A stretch of 64,000 nt of DNA. Source: Vesta saturnalis (taxonomy: Eukaryota; Arthropoda; Insecta; Coleoptera; Lampyridae). Positions within the stretch are counted from its first letter, which is position 1, and every line of letters begins with the position of its first letter. The translations under genes were made by a program, and so were the position numbers. The DNA lies in NCBI GenBank assembly GCA_036346205.1, contig JARFJB010001910.1, positions 5,155,001 to 5,219,000 on the forward strand, in the 5' to 3' direction. The notes beneath the pieces were generated by a model that worked only from the letters and a program-made list of their open reading frames with translations, ran no database searches and had not been told where the DNA came from. This document shows, piece by piece, positions 1 through 10,801 of this stretch.

Positions 1-160
1 GTTGTGTTGTGTGTTGTGTTGTTGTGTGTTGTGTTGTGTGTTGTGTGTTTTGTGTGTTGTGTGTTGTGTGTGTTGTGCTGTTGTGTGTTGTGCGTTGTGT
101 GTTGTGTGTTGTGGATCGTGTGTTGTGATGCGTGTGTGACTGCGTGCGTGCGTGTGTGTA
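1..160. repeat. GT-rich minisatellite (GTTGTGT units)
   Basis: Irregular tandem GTTGTGTGTTGTG units, drifting into GTGCGTGCGTG near the right edge. The array is cut by the window start, so its true length is unknown. Confidence 0.9.
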
Positions 161-2095
161 CATAAGCATTATTTTATATGAACTATAAAAATAGCTCACA
201 GTTTGAGTGATTTGGGCGAATCTTACTACTATACAACTAGTTGCGTATACTAGATCGCTGAATAATCGAGTTAGTCGAGTCCAAAGATGCAAGAGAAAAT
301 TCAACGACTATAATTTCAACTATTTAAAATATACCGTGCCCAGTTTAAAATGCAGTACAACATGGACATAGTGAAATCAATAAAGATGCGATATCGCAAA
401 AATGAAAAAAAATGTGTTATTTAATGCAACGCCTAGGAAAATAATACTTTACATTGTTAATACTGGTAAGTTGGTTTGTCTGTAAACTTTTTCCGACACA
501 AACGGAACGCAGACGACTCAATTCAAATTCATCGTTTGTACTTTCATTACATGCGTGAAATTAGTTAACCATTTTAAAACGCCCATAATATTATTGTGGG
601 TGGTTCTGCCACATCACCTTTTTGAGCACAAATAGACACAAGGGCAGCAAATTACTAAACTTAAATTTGTCGTGTGTGTCTTCATTCTATGCACCCGCTA
701 AATAAATGTATTGTGTGACGATTTTGGTAAAACACGGAGGTATTATGAAACCAAAGAAACGACAAAATAGTATAAATAAAGAAAATATGGTTTTACCTCG
801 GGTTTTACAAGCGGTATTAGAAAACCTCCCCACATATTTACGAGAAATTGGAAACACCTGGAATATGGTGCATATTGCACGATAAACATAAACTTATTTT
901 GGGTGGGAAGTGAGACATCAGGTCAGATTGTAATTTTTGGTTTGGAATAAATGGCATTATATCGTAGGTATGTTCTAATTTAGTAAAATAATACATTGGG
1001 AACGGTATTTAAATTTATTACAGATTTCTCATCTAAACTTATGGAGCTATAGTTTGCTATTATACAAAATATGTTCTATAGCCAAGACGGTGTGCCTGTT
1101 TCAAAATATCCAAATAATGAATATCTCGGGAGATAGGAAACCGAAGTGCAACAGAATGACCTGACGTTGGATCCCTTCTTTGTCTGAGGCTGTTTAACAA
1201 ATAAAATGTACTGCAGATAATATCATAATAATCATACAATGGTCGAGTTGCATCATGTAGTTGACTAAGCAATAAAAAAATTAAAACTTCTTAATTAAAA
1301 ATACTCGCTCCTTGAGTAATACTCGTGTGCTGAAAAGCAATTTTACAAGCTTGAATCGTTTGAATAGCAATTGCAGCAATCCTGAATTAAAACAGACTCA
1401 TCACATGGTAGCAGGTTTAAACGTTGAGTTTTTATATTTGTAAATTTTGTTTACTTAATATTTATTAACACTGTTCATACTATTGTATTTTTACTTAAGA
1501 TGAAGGCTGCAGTTGCTATTGAAACGTTTAAATCTTTTAAATACACGGCATTACCTAAAAAGATAAGTATTTTAAATTATGAACATTAGTCGTGAAAGTT
1601 TTTATTTTCATTATAACTTCTATCATGTTAATACGATCTTATGATATTCTAACCCGATGTCGGCCTTTTTGTATATTTACTTCCATAACATTGACTGTAT
1701 GTATTGTTTTTCAATTAACTGTGCATTACGCTGCTGTAAAGACCTACATTAATATTTCAATAAATAAGTTCTTAAGCGAGCGTTAGCAAATAGTGCTAAG
1801 TAATTCAATAATTGAATATTCTGGCTTGTAACTGGTTCACAACACCTTAGCCATTGCGATACATTTGTTATTTCTGTGCTTTTCTTTATCTAGCGTTTTT
1901 TCAAAACCTTTTATCAAATTTCACCTTTTGTTATGTCCAAAACAAAACGCAAGTTTGGACATTAAGTAACAGAACCTTCTTCTCGAATGTTTAATAGTTC
2001 GTACACTATATTTTGAATTGGACACCATGTGTGACATGCTATATTGTTTTTCAACAAGAACATTTCTGATATCCTACTGAGATTATCCTTCATTA
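161..2095. other. unassigned AT-rich DNA
   Basis: No recognisable gene or element. A 47-residue reading frame at 743-886 (plus) starts at an ATG and reads MKPKKRQNSINKENM at its amino end, but nothing around it supports expression and I do not recognise it. A 70-codon frame on the minus strand at 1060-1272 is also unrecognised. Confidence 0.5.
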
Positions 2096-2719
2096 TACAG
2101 CATCTTTCAAAAAGTGCGCGTTATATGGGAAATTCGATAAAAAAATCATGCAGGCACTGATACCTGTTATCTGTCAGATTGGACAATTTCTTTCAATAAT
2201 ATGTCAAAAACGTCATTATTTAGGTGAATTTCAAAAAAACTTGAAAAAAAGTTTCCAATGCAATATTATGTCCAGGTACAAAGTCTGAGCCACCTACTAT
2301 AAATTTGATTTTTTCATTGTTTTCAGAAAATAAAAAAAAACTGTATTCATCTAACCTCCATTATAGTATTTCTTACTAAAATACTTACTTCCTAACTCTG
2401 TTTTTTAGGTATTTTTCCATTCGGTACTTCGTTTTTCGGAAATATCAAAACTAAGACTTGAAAATTTTAACATAAGTGATGTAAAGTTGAAATCACTTTT
2501 ACAAATAAACACCCTTACTATAGTATAGTATAGTATAGTATTTTAAATAATAAACATATCTGAGAATTCAATAACACTGCGAAGCAACATACAAATGTCA
2601 CATGAAATAGTTCTTTAATTATTTTTTTAGTAACAAACATAAGCCTAGTAACTAATAGCCTAACAATAAAGAAATTCGCTTTTCTGTGTGTCGGCCTTCT
2701 CGTTCTATGCACAATATGG

Positions 2720-3190
2720 CTCAGGTTGAAATATCCTCCACACTATTTACTGAAAATTCAGCGAGTATATGCATTGCCTTCTCTCTTATAGTGTTTTTTA
2801 ATTCATCGATATTCCTAAAAAGTCGTTTAGATTTTTTCTTTTAAGTACTCCCAAAGGAACAAAACAAGCGGGGTCATATCTAGAGATCTCGGTGGGCAAG
2901 GATAACCGGAAAAATGTTCTATTCACCTCGCATTTGGAACCATTAGTTTTGCCTGATATTTAGGGAAAGTTATTTCTCAAAATTCGATAAACGCTACTAG
3001 TCGATACACCGGTTCGGTTTGAAATCTTTGAAAAGGATGTTATTTCATTTTCTGTAACCTCAAACAGTACACTTAAAGACTTATCTTCATTTTCGGATAT
3101 CCATTTGTTGAGTTCTTTTTTAAAACTGTAGTCTTCCGATCCAGTTTGCTTAAATTTTGAAATGATGAGACGGGCACTGTAGATTGACAA
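2720..3190 (-). pseudogene. DD41D mariner-like transposase remnant
   Basis: Reading on the minus strand, 3190-2960 gives a helix-turn-helix segment ending in RTGVSTSSVYRILRNNFP, typical of the second HTH of IS630/Tc1/mariner transposases. After a large internal deletion, 2930-2860 reads PPRSLDMTPLVLFLWEYLK, a decayed version of the carboxy-terminal signature SPDLxPLDFFLWGYLK found in better copies in this window. Several stops follow. The first two catalytic acidic positions are deleted, so this copy cannot encode an active enzyme. The family is assigned by similarity to the copies at 14066 and 26065. Confidence 0.65.
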
Positions 3191-4368
3191 ATATGTTTAT
3201 CGAGATGCTTTGCGTTAAAAATATAGGGAACATTCCTGTGGGGAGTATTTTTTCCGCATATGAGCAGTATTTCTTTTTAAAGAGAGCATTATTTATGTTT
3301 TTATAACAAAATACGGTAATACTGATGGATTTCTGGTCAGACGAAATTTTTATTTATCGTCTTTTTCTTCTTATTCTTTATGCTTCAATCTAATGTTGTT
3401 ACAAGCCAATCTTTTCATTTCCGCATAAGTTCCAATTGCTGTGTTTTTAATGTCTTGATTTAAATATTGTAACCTGGGCTTTCCTCTAGCCTTTTTTTCG
3501 GATATTATCCATTCCATGATTTTTGTCATATATTCATTGTGTCCAATTATGTGTCCTATGAACGAATGTCGTCTGGTTTTTAATGTTTTTAGAAGTGTTC
3601 TTTCTTCTTCCGCTCTTTGAAACACACCTTCATGTGTTATTCGGTCCGTCCATTTTATTTTCAGCATTCTTCTCCAACACCATGCTTCAGGTGCATTTAT
3701 AGTTTTCTCTTCCTGTTTCCCTATGGTTCACGTCTCTGGTACTTGTTTAATTAGAGCATCATCTTCTATTCTAACGCTCTAGGGCTCTTTTTAGGTTTCT
3801 TTTATCTTGGGCAATAATTGCTGTATCGTCAGCAAAACGTAGCATTTGTACTCGCATTCCATTCACCTTAATCCCGGTACAGTATTCTTTGCATTCATTG
3901 ATCGCTTGTTCTATATATAAATTAAACACTAACGGCGATAGGTTACAACCTTGCCTAACTCCCTGGTTTCTCTATTACAGCTTTTCATTTTTATAAGCGT
4001 TATTTGATGTTTGTATAGTTGTCGTATTATTCTACTGTCCCTGTAGTGTATCTTGGCGTTTTTTAGTATTCTCATTAACATGTTCCAGTTGACATTGTCA
4101 AAGGCCTTTAGTAGGTTTACAAACACAATATACACTTTTTTGTCTATTCTAAAACTTTTTTCTGCAATGTTACTTAGATTTAATATAGCCCCTCGTGTGC
4201 CTTTGTTTCTTCGGAATCTGTACTGATCTTCGGCTAAGTATTCTTCAATTATCCTCGTTAGTATTTTGAATGAATGTGTGAGGATACTTAATGTTCGATG
4301 TTCTTCACGTTTTATTGTTTTATTTTTCTTTGGTAGCATCACTGTTACGATTTTCTTGAAGTCGTCCG

Positions 4369-4373
<5 letters not shown>

Positions 4374-4412
<39 letters not shown>
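4374..4412. repeat. (AT)n microsatellite
   Basis: About 39 bases of alternating AT directly bordering the left end of the nested Penelope-like element. Confidence 0.95.
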
Positions 4413-4413
<1 letters not shown>

Positions 4414-4479
4414 TAAAGACTAATTAGTGGGGATGCAGCCAAAATGTTTAGGCAGAAAAATAACACTATTTTTACTTAA

Positions 4480-4530
4480 TTGAGAGCTTTGAATTCTTTA
4501 TTCCTTCGTCAGTCAAAATTCTACAATAGG
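4480..4530 (-). ncRNA. decayed hammerhead-like motif in left pLTR of Penelope element A
   Basis: The reverse complement carries CTGACGAA and a helix II that would match the intact copy at 5638, but the segment after helix II reads ATTCAAAG instead of ATTCCGAAAG, so the GAAA core is damaged. Confidence 0.6.
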
Positions 4531-4980
4531 TATTAAGTTATTATAAGTTATATAAGGTACAAAATCTATAACTTACAGTATGTGAGGTTGCTATTTAAAA
4601 ACTTGCAAACATTGATAATAAAAGATTAATTTTGAAAATATTGAAACATTAATATAATATTTAATCTGATAATTTTGGGAGTAATTTCTGTAATGTATGG
4701 AAATGATCTATAAATTTTATTGATGTTTTGATTGTTTGAGTTATTATGACTGTTAATATTGTTATCTTTTTTTGTTTGTATGTTAGTTGTAGAAAAAATT
4801 AGTTTTTTTAAAATTTTTGGTGGATAAGAGTTGTTAATAAATAGGTCGTATAATTTTTTTAAACAGTGTTGGATGGCAAATTTTAGTAATTCTGTTTTTT
4901 AACATCAATACTATGTTCAGTTTCATATTCTCTGTCTGATGTGAGAAATAATTATAAATGTTTTAAAGCAAGAAGAAAAT

Positions 4981-5499
4981 ATTATAATAGCACCTCGCCC
5001 TACAAAAAAGGTTGGTAATCTCTTTTCAAAATTAAAAGATAAAATTCAAACTAAAGATAAAACTAATGTAGTTTACAAAATTGATTGTAATAACTGTCAT
5101 CTAAAATACATAGGCATGACATCTAGAAACTTAAAGTATAGGCTAACCTCCCATCGTAGTGATATTAAAGTCAGAAAAGATGCATGCGCCCTTTCACAAC
5201 ACGCTAATGAAACAGGACACCTTCCTGACTTTAATAACATCAAAATTCTAGAAATTGAAACTAATTTGTTCAAAAGGTCCTTCTTAGAAATGGCTCATAT
5301 TCATTGTGAACAAAATTCTATGAATACAAGAACTGATATTCAAAACCTAAATGTAATTTATTCAAACATATTATATTTAGATAACCAACGTCAGTTAAAT
5401 AAACAATTAAAACAGTCCACTTCCAACAACTCTATTTCTCTATCCATTTCGTTACCATGTATATACACAAACTGTCAATCACAAATTACATCAGATTAA
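4981..5499 (+). pseudogene. Penelope-like GIY-YIG endonuclease (carboxy-terminal part of the RT-endonuclease)
   Basis: The open frame runs from at least 4981 to the stop after 5496. At about 5068-5130 it reads VYKIDCNNCHLKYIGMTSRN, the paired cysteines and the Tyr-x-Gly core of a GIY-YIG nuclease as found at the end of Penelope-like proteins. It is followed by LKYRLTSHRSDI, then a His-containing SQHANETGH segment. The reverse transcriptase that should precede it is absent, so the element is 5'-truncated. The carboxy tail to residue TSD is uninterrupted. Active-site residues cannot be fully verified without an alignment. Confidence 0.85.
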
Positions 5500-5637
5500 A
5501 TATTATATTAATGTTTCAATATTTTCAAAATTAATCTTTTTATTATCAATGTTTGCAAGTTTTTTTAAATAGCAACCTCACATACTGTAAGTTATAGATT
5601 TTTGTACCTTATATAACTTAATACCTATTGTAGAATT

Positions 5638-5680
5638 TTGACTGACGAAGGAATAAAGAATTCCGAAAGTTCTCAATTAA
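5638..5680 (+). ncRNA. hammerhead ribozyme-like motif, Penelope element A right pLTR
   Basis: Core CTGACGA at 5642-5648 and GAAA at 5665-5668 enclose a helix II of GGAAT (5650-5654) with ATTCC (5660-5664). Helix I can form between TTGA (5638-5641) and TCAA (5673-5676). Helix III is the minimal four-base AGTT (5668-5671), and the predicted cleavage position follows C5672. One extra A (5649) sits between the CUGANGA core and helix II. Hammerheads with very short helix III are known from Penelope-like elements; activity of this copy is inferred. Confidence 0.75.
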
Positions 5681-5772
5681 GTAAAAGAGTCTTATTTTTC
5701 TGCCCTAAACCATTTGGCTGCATCCCACTGATTAGTCTTTAGTGTTTAAATAGTCAGCCACAACTATTTCTA

Positions 5773-5775
<3 letters not shown>

Positions 5776-5816
<41 letters not shown>
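5776..5816. repeat. (AT)n microsatellite
   Basis: About 41 bases of AT on the right side of the Penelope insertion, mirroring the tract at 4374-4412. Confidence 0.95.
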
Positions 5817-5818
<2 letters not shown>

Positions 5819-7446
5819 TTTATAAGGCGGTATAACTTATGTTTTGTTGTTTCATCTAATGCTTGTAAAAGTTCTGCCGGTATATTGTCTACTCCATATG
5901 CGTTGTTAGACTTTAAGTCATTCAGTGCTTTCTTAAATTCTGTTTTCAATATCGACGGGTCTAGTTCTTCGGGGTCTATTTCACCTTCTCTTTCTATCTC
6001 CTCAAAATCTTCTGATTCGTCGTATAGTTCTGCTATTTCTTCGAGTGCGTCCTTTTTTGATTTAATGGCACTACTGTTGGTTTTACGTTTACCGAAAAAT
6101 TTCCTAATGAGGCTGTATGATTGTTCAATGTTTCCTCTATTAAACTGGTTTTCAATTTCTCTACAGCATTGTCTAATACATTCTTCTCTCTCTTTCCTAG
6201 CTTCCCTATTTATAAGATTTCTTAGTGTGTTATATTCAACTTTATTTTTATCTTGTTTGTGCTTCTTTCGTTTTTCTATCAGGCCTACTGTATATTTGCT
6301 TATCCAGGGGTTTCTAGGCTGTTTTGTTGAGTTACCCCAAGGTCTCTTCTGCAGCTGTAGTTATTGCTTGCTTTAGCTTTTCCCATTGCATGTTTGTATC
6401 TATTTTGTCTGTCCTTGTATTGATAAGGTTTTGTTTTATTGTTTGTTTGAACCTTTTAATTATTTTGAATGCTTTAATTTGGTGGTTGCCCATTTTGGTT
6501 TTTTTTCTACGGCTTTACCAAATTTCTTTTTATGTATTATATTTCATTACCAATATGTTGTGATTACTGCACATATCAGTGTCTGGATACGTTCTGCTAT
6601 CTTGTATTTGTATTTTACGCATGTTTTTAACCATGACGTAGTCTATTTGATACTTTTCTATATTTCCTGGTTTTGTCCATGTGTATCGGCGTCTTGGATG
6701 GTGTTGGAAAATGTGTTAGTTATTATGAGTTCTTTTTCTATGTCTTTTATTTCTAATTCCCAATCCATATTTTCCGACTGTCAAAGCCGCCTATATTATT
6801 TTGCACAGCCTACTATTTAAAATATCGTATAATCCGGTACTGTAATGAGTTGCGTGTGTATGATCATTGTTTTGAAAAGAAACTTATGTTTACTATTTAA
6901 AACGCTATAAGAATTGTGTTTATTTGTGAACATGGAAAAGTTATTTCAACTTTGTATCACTTATATTAAAATTTTCAAGTTCTAGTCTTGATATTTGTGA
7001 AAAACGAAGTAATGAATGCAAAAATGCTTAAAAAAATAGGGTTAGGAAGTAAGTATTTTACTAACAAATACGTTAAGTAATATGGGTTAGATGAAGTAAA
7101 TTTTAAAGTTTTTTTGCTGAAAACAGTGAAAAAGTCATATCATCGTAGGAGGATCAGGCTATGTACATGGACATAAAATTGCATTAGAAACAACTTTTTT
7201 TTATATGGTTTTTAAAATTCCCCCAAATAATGACATTTTTGAAAAAAATGTCAATTTTGAGAGATAACAGGTGTTATTTTAGTAAGCGAGTCTGCATGAT
7301 TTTTTATCGAATTTGAAGCACAAACTAATGCCAATCTCAAATTTAAATTTAATAGTAAAAAAATTCCCATACGATACGGATTTTTTGAAAGACGCTGTAT
7401 AAACGTATTTTAACAGATTAAGACTTAAAATTTTCAACTCCTAATA

Positions 7447-8311
7447 TACAGGGTGATTTTTAAGTTGTTTTTTTTTTAACTGTGTATAGAACTAATTAAA
7501 ATAAACAACTTTTTCAAATAACATTTTTTAATTAACTCAAAAATAAAAGCGATATTTCGTTTTAAAGGAATAAGCAGTCAAGTTCTGTTTCAAATGACAT
7601 GTTCAATGTTGTCACCATTCTGTTCTACACAACGCTGTGCGCGATGTAACCACTGTTCGGTGACAGCGCGTAATAACGAAATTCGTTTTGTTTTAATTGT
7701 TGTTGCTGCCTGTTCTATGCGACCAATTAATTCTTCAATATAACATTCACCAGAAATAGAATCAACAATTTCCGCAATACTCATGTTTGGTCATTTGAAA
7801 ATCCTCATGCTATACGGAGATCAAGTTTTCAAGAAAGATATTCCGTAAATGTTTGGGCTAGAATTGTAAATGGAATACTCATTGGTCCGCACATCTTGCC
7901 AGACTGTTTAACGGGCGAGAATTATCTGAATTTTTTGGAAAATCATCTACCTAATATGCTGGAAGAATTGCCATTGGATATAAGGCAAAACATGTGGCTT
8001 CTACAAGACGGAGCACCTCCTCATTTTAGGCGAGAGGTGCGGGAGTTCTTGGATTATTAAATATACAATTAAAACAAAACGAATTCGTTATTACGCGCTG
8101 TCACCGAACAGTGGTTACATCGCGCACAGCGTTGTGTAGAATAGAATGGTGACAACATTGAACATGTCATTTGAAATAGAACTTGACTGCTTATTCCTTT
8201 AAAACGAAATATCCCTTTTATTTTTGAGTTAATTAAAAAATGTTATTTGTTTATTTTAATTAGTTCTATACACAGTTTAAAAAAAAGCATCAACTTAAAG
8301 ATCACCCTGTA
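7447..8311 (+). mobile_element. Foldback/MITE-like DD41D derivative with ~250-bp inverted repeats
   Basis: The tips read TACAGGGTGATTTTTAAGTTG on the left and the complement on the right (ending CACCCTGTA at 8311). The arms 7447-7720 and 8066-8311 match inverted along most of their length. The arms include the coding end of a transposase: minus frame 7784-7590 ends in RCVEQNGDNIEHVI, and the right arm repeats the same codons on the plus strand. Only about 350 bp separate the arms. Confidence 0.85.
7789..8059 (+). pseudogene. DD41D transposase central fragment
   Basis: The plus frame opens with WSFENPHAIRRSSFQERYSV and runs through NVWARIVNGILIGPHILPD to WLLQDGAPPHFRREV, then a stop at 8059. 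QDGAPPH carries the second catalytic aspartate. The first aspartate region and the PLDFFLWG region are missing from this centre, although the right arm encodes the family's carboxy tail just downstream in another frame. Confidence 0.8.
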
Positions 8312-8689
8312 TAACAGTGGCGTAAGATTACCAAATTTAAATTATCAAGGTTCAACTATTAACAAATTTTAACTAGCAATAGTTAAAAAGCTAAAGTGAA
8401 AAATTTTCTTAATTTCCCCAATATATTAAACAAACAAGTTTATTGAAGTCCTACAGTGAAGCGTCTCCGTAATACTGCCAGTTTTGTTTTATTTTTTTCT
8501 AAAAATATAAAAGATTAGGTAATTTGTATGAATGGGTACACCATACTATCCCTAGATCAACAATAATAGTAAATGCCAGTAGTAACGCAGAACCAAATTA
8601 AAACAAAATATGACTAATTACAACTAAAAAAAGTACCTACCTACTTAAGTAAGTTTTGAACAAGTATTTAATCTATCTTTTTTTATTTG
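8312..8689. other. unassigned spacer
   Basis: AT-rich DNA between the foldback element and the next LINE; no feature recognised. Confidence 0.5.
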
Positions 8690-9937
8690 CTCCGTAGATT
8701 TTTGGAGCAGTCCGGTGAAACCGTTGTAGTTGCTTTAGATATCTCAAAGGCATTTGACCAAGTTTGGCATAAGTGTTTACTTGCCAAACTCACCTCGTTT
8801 GGGTTAAATGATACGCTCATCAACTGGGTTTCTAGTTTCCTAGATAAAAGACGAATACGTGTCGTAGTTGATAGCTTTTTTTCAAAAGAAGTTAGCATTA
8901 ACGTGGGCGTACCACAGGGATCCGTTATAGCGCCTACACTTTTTCTACTGTACATACATGACCTTATTTCTTCAACAACTAACCCCATCCATTGCTTTTC
9001 TGACGATAGCACTCTTCACTGTAGTTCATCTCAGTCTACTCATAGTGATAATTCACCTTAAATTAAAGCTGAAATGGCAAATTCAATCAACAAAGACATT
9101 CAACGTATTCTCGAATGGGGAAGCAATAATCTAGTTAAATTTAATGCTAACAAAACTCAGTGTTGCCTTATGTCCGCCAAAAAAGATCGATCATTTCCTG
9201 TTGTAAGTATGAATGGCTCAGTTCTTAAGTTTTCAGACTATTACTCTGTTGGGTATGACTGTATCTTCAAATCTCTCATGGGTTGACCATCTTCTGTCAG
9301 CTACCAAAACAGCTGCTCGTAAAATAGGCTTTTTGTACAGATCTAAGCAGTACTTTACCTCTCGACAACTCGTTCTGCTGTATAAGGGCCAAATTCGGCC
9401 TCATCTAGAATATAATTCTCACCTTTGGGTTAGTGCTCCCCAATACGCTCTCGATATCGTTGATCGTATTCAAAAGAGAGCGATTAGGTTTATAAATGAC
9501 CCGTCCTTAACTTCTCACATACAGTCCCTTGAGCATAGAATGATGGTTTCAGTTCTTTCTTTGTATTATCGTTATTACAACGGCTATTTTGCTGCTGAAT
9601 TATATTCTTTGATACCATCTCGGGCTATCTTTGCGAGAAACACTCGGTTCGCTCATTCACATCATCAGTATGCAGTACAAATCTCCACTTGTCGTACCAA
9701 ACGGGCGCAATCCACATTTTTCTACACGGCTTCTAAACTCTGGAATGATCTCCCTAGTTCCTGTTTTCCTCTCACTTATGATATGAGAAAATTTAAGGTA
9801 GCTGTTCATAGGCATCTATTGGCAATTCATTATCCCTCTATCCATCTTCCTAAGTGTTCCTGAGTGCTTTAGCACGATAGGCCTAATTTAGCCGGTTCCG
9901 GTCCACAATCATAAAAAAATAAAAATAAAATAAAAGC
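8690..9937 (+). pseudogene. 5'-truncated non-LTR retrotransposon (jockey/CR1-like RT)
   Basis: Three consecutive frames encode one reverse transcriptase. 8690-9058 has VALDISKAFDQVWH (motif A), GVPQGSVIAPTLFLLYIHD (motif B) and FSDDSTLH (motif C, with the catalytic DD kept). 9074-9286 has LEWGSNNLVKFNANKTQC. 9240-9863 has LSWVDHLLSATKTAARKIGF through WNDLPSSCFP to the stop. The breaks near 9060 and 9245 are frameshifts. The start coincides with abrupt loss of RT sequence, a typical 5' truncation. The 3' end is marked by an A-rich tail of AAAATAAA units near 9915-9937. This copy is distinct in sequence from the LINE at 3365-6815. Confidence 0.9.
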
Positions 9938-10433
9938 TTGTTGGGGTGTTTTATTATTACACCAAACTATGCTGGTATTAGACAGATATCACTAACCTCA
10001 AATCTGATTATATGTTAAAGTTAATTTAACAGTTGCCACATTTAATTGAAATGAATAGTAACCACGGATCACTGTATAATAATAGAAAGGCCAACGTTCC
10101 CTTTTTGGGAACATCACGTTGGTAATTTTTTATACAAAGCTGAGTTAATTTTAAGTAAAAATAATTATTTGATTTTAATGTAAAAGCACTCTAGTTGAAT
10201 GTGATTAATTTACATTTCTCAATTATCTGTAATTTTTTAGAAAAAACACTCATCAAACACTTTTATTTTTGTGTAGCACGTATTGTCTGCGGAAAATTGG
10301 GAATAAATCGTGTAATTATTGTCGTTTTACATCCAAAATTTGAATATAGCCTTGTAACATTGTGGGATTTATCATAAGTAAGGTATATTTTTCTTTATTT
10401 TATTGAGGTAGTCGCACCAATGCAAGAATTTGA
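9938..10433. other. unassigned spacer containing a piggyBac terminal remnant
   Basis: Apart from the terminal-repeat hairpin at 10089-10122 nothing is recognised here. Confidence 0.5.
10089..10122. repeat. piggyBac-type right terminal repeat remnant (hairpin)
   Basis: GGCCAACGTTCCC followed by TTTTTGGGAACAT matches, in right-end orientation, the tips of the piggyBac element that begins at 10434. The GTTCCC/GGGAAC and CCAACG/CGTTGG pairs form a strong hairpin. It looks like the end of a second, otherwise lost copy. Confidence 0.6.
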
Positions 10434-10801
10434 GATGTCCCTTTTTGGGAACGTTGGCCGAGCCGGTGCAGTAAAAGTGATAAAACTACATCATGCTGCA
10501 GTTTACAAGTTTAGACATGACTAGACGCGTTAGTCACACAGACATTGGTTATTATTCCATTTATGGTTTGTTTCCTGTGTAGTAGTGACGTGCTTTTCTC
10601 GATTTGTTAGTAGCAATAATGAATCTTAAGACATTCTATGGGTAAGTGTAAATAGTAAATTATGTCGGAATAAATTGTAAATAAAAACGATATTTTAGGA
10701 AGAGCATCACAAGTTATAAATTCTTGAAAAATGCTGTGCAGGCTCAACATCACAAGATGTAGTTGATGTTGTAATTTAGCTCTGGATAACAAAATATTCA
10801 A

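Larger units (their letters stand above)
4413..5742 (+). mobile_element. Penelope-like element A, 5'-truncated, with inverted terminal pLTRs
   Basis: A GIY-YIG endonuclease frame lies between two inverted copies of a ~260-bp terminal repeat (4413-4672 and 5490-5742). Both arms contain the block AATACCTATTGTAGAA plus the hammerhead-like core, in opposite orientation. (AT)n tracts of about 40 bp lie immediately on each side, and the host LINE frame resumes beyond them, so insertion into, or together with, a TA-rich target is likely. Inverted partial pLTRs flanking a 5'-truncated coding region are a known arrangement of Penelope-like elements. Confidence 0.85.
3365..6815 (-). pseudogene. non-LTR retrotransposon (LINE) EN-RT remnant, split by a Penelope insertion
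   Basis: Minus-strand frames give the pieces of one LINE ORF in order. 6740-6540 is the end of an APE-like endonuclease (RRRYTWTKPGNIEKYQIDYV, with SNHN where SDHN is expected). 6330-5820 is the linker and start of the reverse transcriptase (NNAYGVDNIPAELLQALDET). 4342-3929 is the RT palm (AEDQYRFRRNKGTRGAILN, then VYIVFVNLLKAFDNVNW). FADD lies at 3825-3836, and 3667-3371 is the carboxy end (TRRHSFIGHIIGHNEYM). There are frameshifts and stops throughout. The frame is broken at about 5820/4370 by the Penelope element. The 5' end is missing. The LINE clade is not settled. Confidence 0.85.
2096..7399 (-). mobile_element. Foldback-type DNA transposon with ~430-bp inverted repeats, containing nested elements
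   Basis: The left arm (2096 to about 2520) and the right arm (about 6905 to 7399) are imperfect reverse complements. The outer tips read TACAGCATCTTTCAAAAA on the left and its complement on the right (ACAGCGTCTTTC), and the AT-rich stretch near 2345-2480 matches 6960-7090 inverted. Inside lie, on the minus strand, fragments of a DD41D-type transposase (2720-3190) and an EN-RT LINE (3365-6815), the LINE itself interrupted by a Penelope-like element. Order of events is therefore transposon first, LINE second, Penelope third. Confidence 0.8.

Noticed and set aside
1060..1272. 70-codon minus frame with ordinary composition
   Set aside because: No start context, splice signals or family resemblance; too short to call.
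5885..6820. Three plus-strand frames of 79-163 codons rich in Ser, Leu and Phe
   Set aside because: They are antisense to the LINE endonuclease/RT on the minus strand, whose motifs are recognisable.
10081..10460. A 370-bp mini-element bounded by the first two GGGAAC hairpins
   Set aside because: The tip at 10089 is in right-end orientation and that at 10434 in left-end orientation, so they face away from each other; the second pairs better with 15957 around the transposase.
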